From contig DATDOY010000099.1 in NCBI GenBank assembly GCA_035293045.1, positions 1 through 19,094 of the forward strand: a DNA stretch of 19,094 bases, read 5' to 3'. Position numbers and translations under genes: made by a program. The stretch comes from DATDOY01 sp035293045 (lineage in GTDB: Bacteria; Actinomycetota; Acidimicrobiia; IMCC26256; JACPCJ01). Below are positions 16,872-19,094 of the stretch, in pieces; position 1 is the first letter of the stretch, and each line of letters begins with the position of its first letter. The notes under the pieces are model-generated. The model ran no database searches. It had not been told where the DNA came from and saw nothing but the letters and a program-made list of their open reading frames with translations.

Positions 16872-17740
16872 TGCCCCCGCGCCGCCCGCGGGGTGGGTCC
16901 TCACGCGGTCGACCCTCGGCGCACGGGCGAGGCCAGCGCGGGGGAGCCGCCGGGGCGAGCCGGTCGGGATCCTCGGGCCGCGATCGGGCGTCGACGAGTA
17001 CGGGCCCCGGCCTTGGCGGCGACCGCCTCGAGGGGCGGCGTGCGGTCCTCGAGGCGCTGACCGCCGGCCGCCGGCGGGTGCGTCAAGTGTGGATGGCCAC
17101 TGAGCGGGATCCGGCGCCGATCCTCGAGGCGATCCGCGTTGCGGCCGCCCGCGCCGGCGTCGCCGTGAGCGTGGTGACCCCTGAGGATCTCGACGCCCGG
17201 GCGAAGACCGACGCGCCCCAGGGGGTGGTGGCGAGGGCCGACCCGCTTCCGGAAGCCGATGTGGATCAGCTCCTCGCCGACCCGAAGGCCTTCCTGGTGG
17301 CGCTCGACGGCGTGACCGACCCGGGCAACCTCGGCGCGGTGCTGCGCAGCGCCGACGGCGCGGGCGCGACGGGGCTGCTTCTGCCGAAGCGCCGAGCGGT
17401 GCATGTGACGGCGACGGCGGCCAAGGCCGCCGCTGGAGCCATCGAGCACCTGCCCATCGCGCTCGTCTCGGGCATTCCTGCCGTCCTCGAGCGCGCCTCC
17501 CGTGGCGGCGTCTGGACGGTCGGCCTCGACGGCGACGGCGACGTCGACCTCTTCAAGCTGCCGGTGGCCGACCGGCCGCTCGTCCTCGTGCTCGGCGCCG
17601 AGGGCTCCGGCCTCGCCCGCCTCACCCGGGAGCGGTGCGATCTCGTGGCCCGCATCCCCATGAAGGGCGGCGTCGACTCGCTCAACGTGGCCGCGGCGGC
17701 CGCCCTCGCCTGCTACGAGGTGGCGCGCGCAAGGGCGTGA
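16871..17740 (+). CDS. rlmB: TrmH-family (SPOUT) 2'-O-ribose RNA methyltransferase, RlmB type
   Basis: The product has 289 residues. Residues 1-50 are a disordered Gly/Arg/Ser-rich basic tail that may help bind RNA. Residues about 51-122 are the substrate-binding domain (LEGRRAVLEAL, then APQGVVA). The SPOUT knot follows with its three motifs: DGVTDPGNLGAVLRSA (Asn153, Arg159), LVLGAEGSGL (GAEGSG at 242-247) and IPMKGGVDSLNVAAAAAL (Asn272). The enzyme uses S-adenosylmethionine; members next to cysS usually act on 23S rRNA (Gm2251 in E. coli RlmB), but the target cannot be read here. It is translationally coupled to cysS. The same pair occurs in Bacillus and Mycobacterium. Confidence 0.92.
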   Translation: MPPRRPRGGSSRGRPSAHGRGQRGGAAGASRSGSSGRDRASTSTGPGLGGDRLEGRRAVLEALTAGRRRVRQVWMATERDPAPILEAIRVAAARAGVAVSVVTPEDLDARAKTDAPQGVVARADPLPEADVDQLLADPKAFLVALDGVTDPGNLGAVLRSADGAGATGLLLPKRRAVHVTATAAKAAAGAIEHLPIALVSGIPAVLERASRGGVWTVGLDGDGDVDLFKLPVADRPLVLVLGAEGSGLARLTRERCDLVARIPMKGGVDSLNVAAAAALACYEVARARA

Positions 17741-17751
17741 ATCGGCGGAGA

Positions 17752-17768
17752 TGCCCCTCGGTGGGGCA
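17752..17768 (+). terminator. Short hairpin after rlmB
   Basis: TGCCCC and GGGGCA form a 6-bp stem with the loop TCGGT, 12 bases after the rlmB stop. There is no T-run, so termination is possible but unproven. Confidence 0.35.
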
Positions 17769-17887
17769 ACACGCTCCGTGGCCCTCAAAAGGGACGGATC
17801 CGTCGATCGTGTGGCTGGTTTTGCGCGCTGAGTAGTCGCACGACCACATCTACCCCCCGAAATGGTGCAGAGCGTGAGGGGTCATGG

Positions 17888-17916
17888 TTGACACCGCTCC
17901 GGTAGGCTGGTTACAT
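17888..17916 (+). promoter_or_regulatory. Candidate promoter of sigH
   Basis: A perfect TTGACA (17888-17893) is followed after 17 bases by TTACAT (17911-17916). A TANNNT hexamer, TAGGCT at 17903-17908, is an alternative -10 without a good -35. Either gives a leader of about 65-75 bases. The 249-base gap from rlmB to sigH contains nothing else recognised apart from the hairpin near its start. Confidence 0.5.
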
Positions 17917-17989
17917 CGGACTAGCCCGGTCGAGCTACTCAGCCGGTCACCCCGCACCAGTCCGTCACACCACACCCGCAGGAGCACGA

Positions 17990-18670
17990 ATGGCACTCCG
18001 TCTGGATGACCCGGCTCTCTCCGAGCTGACCGACGAAACCCTTGTCGCGTGTTTCCAAGAGGGCGACGTCGCCGCCCTCAACGTGCTGCTCGACCGCTAC
18101 CGCGGTTTCGCCCGAGCGAAGGCTCGCGGCTACTTCCTCATCGGCGCCGACTCCGACGACATCGAGCAGGAAGGTCTCATCGGCCTCTACAAGGCCGCTC
18201 GCGATTTCCGCCCCGACCGTGAGGCGTCGTTCCGGGCCTTTGCCGAACTCTGCATCACGCGTCAGATCATCACCGCCATCAAGACGGCGACCCGCCAGAA
18301 GCACCAGCCCCTCAACTCCTACGTATCGCTCTCTTCGACACGCTCGGACGACGAGGGCAGCGAGCGCACGGTGGAAGAGTCGCTTGAGTCCAACGAGATC
18401 AACGACCCGGCCGACCTCGTCGTGTCCGACGAGAGCTTCCGCAGCATGCGGACGGGCATGCTCGAACAGCTTTCGGGCCTCGAGGTGCGGGTCCTGCACC
18501 TCTACGTCTCGGGCAAGACCTACCAGGAGATCGCCGGCGAGCTCGGTCGCCACGTGAAGTCGATCGACAACGCCCTCCAGCGGATCAAGCGCAAGCTCGA
18601 CGCCCAGCTCGTCGAGCGTGACGCTCGTGAGCGCGGCATCGACCTCGACCTCGACGTCGCCGTCGCCTAG
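17990..18670 (+). CDS. sigH: RNA polymerase sigma factor of the SigH (Spo0H) type
   Basis: The product has 226 residues, against about 218 for Bacillus SigH. AGGAG lies 5 bases before the ATG. Region 2 reads RAKARGYFLIGADSDDIEQE through GLYKAARDF and AELCITRQIITAIKTATRQK, followed by PLNSYVSL; by recall this is nearly the same as Bacillus SigH. Region 4 has YQEIAGELGRHVKSIDNALQ, also nearly identical, including the helix that reads the -35. It is therefore likely to recognise SigH-type promoters. The position after rlmB matches the Bacillus gene order. In Bacillus SigH drives entry into sporulation and stationary-phase genes; whether this organism sporulates cannot be seen, so the regulon is open. 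Confidence 0.95.
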   Translation: MALRLDDPALSELTDETLVACFQEGDVAALNVLLDRYRGFARAKARGYFLIGADSDDIEQEGLIGLYKAARDFRPDREASFRAFAELCITRQIITAIKTATRQKHQPLNSYVSLSSTRSDDEGSERTVEESLESNEINDPADLVVSDESFRSMRTGMLEQLSGLEVRVLHLYVSGKTYQEIAGELGRHVKSIDNALQRIKRKLDAQLVERDARERGIDLDLDVAVA

Positions 18671-18733
18671 TCCGTCCCCGCCGGGCTTGCGTCCACCCGT
18701 GGTCTTGTCGCCACGCGAGAATGGGCGCATCAG

Positions 18734-18806
18734 GCCGGGTTAGCTCAGTTGGTAGAGCACTTCTCTTGTAAAGAAGATGTCGTCGGTTCGAATCCGACAC
18801 CCGGCT
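18734..18806 (+). tRNA. tRNA-Thr (anticodon UGU)
   Basis: A full 73-base cloverleaf is present. The acceptor stem is GCCGGGT paired with ACCCGGC, and the D stem is GCTC/GAGC. The anticodon stem is CTTCT/AGAAG with loop CTTGTAA, anticodon TGT at 18767-18769, decoding ACA. The T arm is GTCGG-TTCGAAT-CCGAC. The discriminator is T and CCA is not encoded exactly (CCCA follows). It lies 63 bases after sigH. Confidence 0.97.
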
Positions 18807-18853
18807 CCCAACCCCCTCGTGTGTGAGTGCCTGCCCGCTCATGAGCGGTGTTG

Positions 18854-18901
18854 TGTCGCGCGACATGGGTGACACTTTGTCGCGGGACATGGGTGACACT
18901 T
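18854..18901. repeat. Two tandem 24-bp repeats, probable transposase-binding terminal repeats
   Basis: Copies at 18854-18877 and 18878-18901 differ at one base only (TGTCGCGC versus TGTCGCGG, then GACATGGGTGACACTT in both). The inner copy ends on the first base of the transposase stop codon (minus strand). Confidence 0.85.
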
Positions 18902-19094
18902 CACACTAGGTCCGTGCGGGGCTGGCCCCGTCCAGAGGCCTGATAGCGACGCCCCGGATCGAGCCCGATGTGGCCGACCAGGACCCCGTCGATGAAGACG
19001 GTGGAGGTGGTCTCGTCGATGAAGACGTCGGCGGCCTTGCCCCGGTGCTCGGTTCCGACGTGGATGACGTAGCGGTCCATCTCCACGCAGCCCC
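18901..19094 (-). CDS. Probable IS481-family transposase, C-terminal fragment (partial)
   Basis: The frame is open from the window edge to TGA at 18901-18903, giving 64 complete codons; the GTG at 19086 is probably internal. The end of the protein reads HVGTEHRGKAADVFIDET, then VFIDGVLVGHIGLDPGRRYQ, a small beta-rich domain like that after the DDE integrase core in IS481-type transposases. The catalytic core is off the window. The assignment rests on the tail pattern and the adjacent terminal repeats. Confidence 0.55.
   Translation of the reverse strand, partial: GCVEMDRYVIHVGTEHRGKAADVFIDETTSTVFIDGVLVGHIGLDPGRRYQASGRGQPRTDLV

Larger units (their letters stand above)
18854..19094. mobile_element. 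End of a probable IS481-family insertion sequence, cut by the window edge
   Basis: A tandem pair of 24-bp repeats starting TGTCGCG abuts the stop codon of a minus-strand ORF resembling the C-terminal tail of IS481-type transposases. A TGT terminus and repeats directly after the transposase stop fit an insertion-sequence end. The other end, and any target duplication, lie outside the window. Confidence 0.6.

Overview
The window is GC-rich DNA from an actinobacterium, most likely of the Acidimicrobiia type. This is inferred from gene content and order and from the Mycobacterium-like CarD; there is no phylogenetic marker here that names a genus. The right two thirds carry a very conserved housekeeping neighbourhood, radA-disA-(insert)-carD-yacL-ispD-ispF-cysS-rlmB-sigH-tRNA-Thr. 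It combines the Bacillus order (radA, disA, yacL, ispD, ispF, cysS, rlmB, sigH) with the actinobacterial placement of carD next to ispD.

Left third (1-6047, minus strand): two adjacent, co-oriented genes encode very large acidic proteins built almost wholly of EF-hand-like calcium-binding repeats (thrombospondin type-3 style, D-x-D-x-D-G-x-x-D-x-x-E). The upstream one is complete at 1084 residues. The downstream one is at least 925 residues and leaves the window at base 1. They share a short basic, proline-rich N-terminus and a PPLLGTRPP segment after the main repeat block. Neither has a visible signal peptide or membrane anchor. This is the least explained part of the window.

Middle (6202-9977, plus strand): a universal stress protein with a lysine-rich N-terminal tail overlaps a lipoprotein of the LppM type. 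RadA (recombination ATPase) and DisA (c-di-AMP synthase and DNA-integrity scanner) follow. Between disA and carD sits an insert of three genes: a dienelactone-hydrolase-family protein (plus strand) and, on the minus strand, a CRP/FNR regulator followed nine bases later by a fused DUF4242-adenylyl cyclase. The regulator-cyclase pair looks like a self-contained cyclic-nucleotide module, placed next to the c-di-AMP synthase.

Right part (12429-18806, plus strand): CarD (RNA polymerase-binding regulator), a YacL-like membrane PIN-TRAM protein, two MEP isoprenoid enzymes (IspD, IspF; ATGA overlap), cysteinyl-tRNA synthetase, a 23S rRNA/tRNA SPOUT methyltransferase (TGATG overlap), a strikingly Bacillus-like SigH sigma factor and tRNA-Thr(UGU). 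Just after the tRNA, two near-identical 24-bp repeats abut the stop codon of a truncated minus-strand ORF that looks like the end of an IS481-type transposase.

A recurring signal is a TANNNT hexamer exactly 8 or 9 bases before the start codon, without a Shine-Dalgarno sequence, at the stress-protein, hydrolase, ispD and cysS genes. It suggests leaderless transcription and fixes their starts. Other genes (disA, carD, yacL, sigH, the cyclase and the repeat proteins) have ordinary ribosome-binding sites. No stretch longer than 300 bases lacks a gene.
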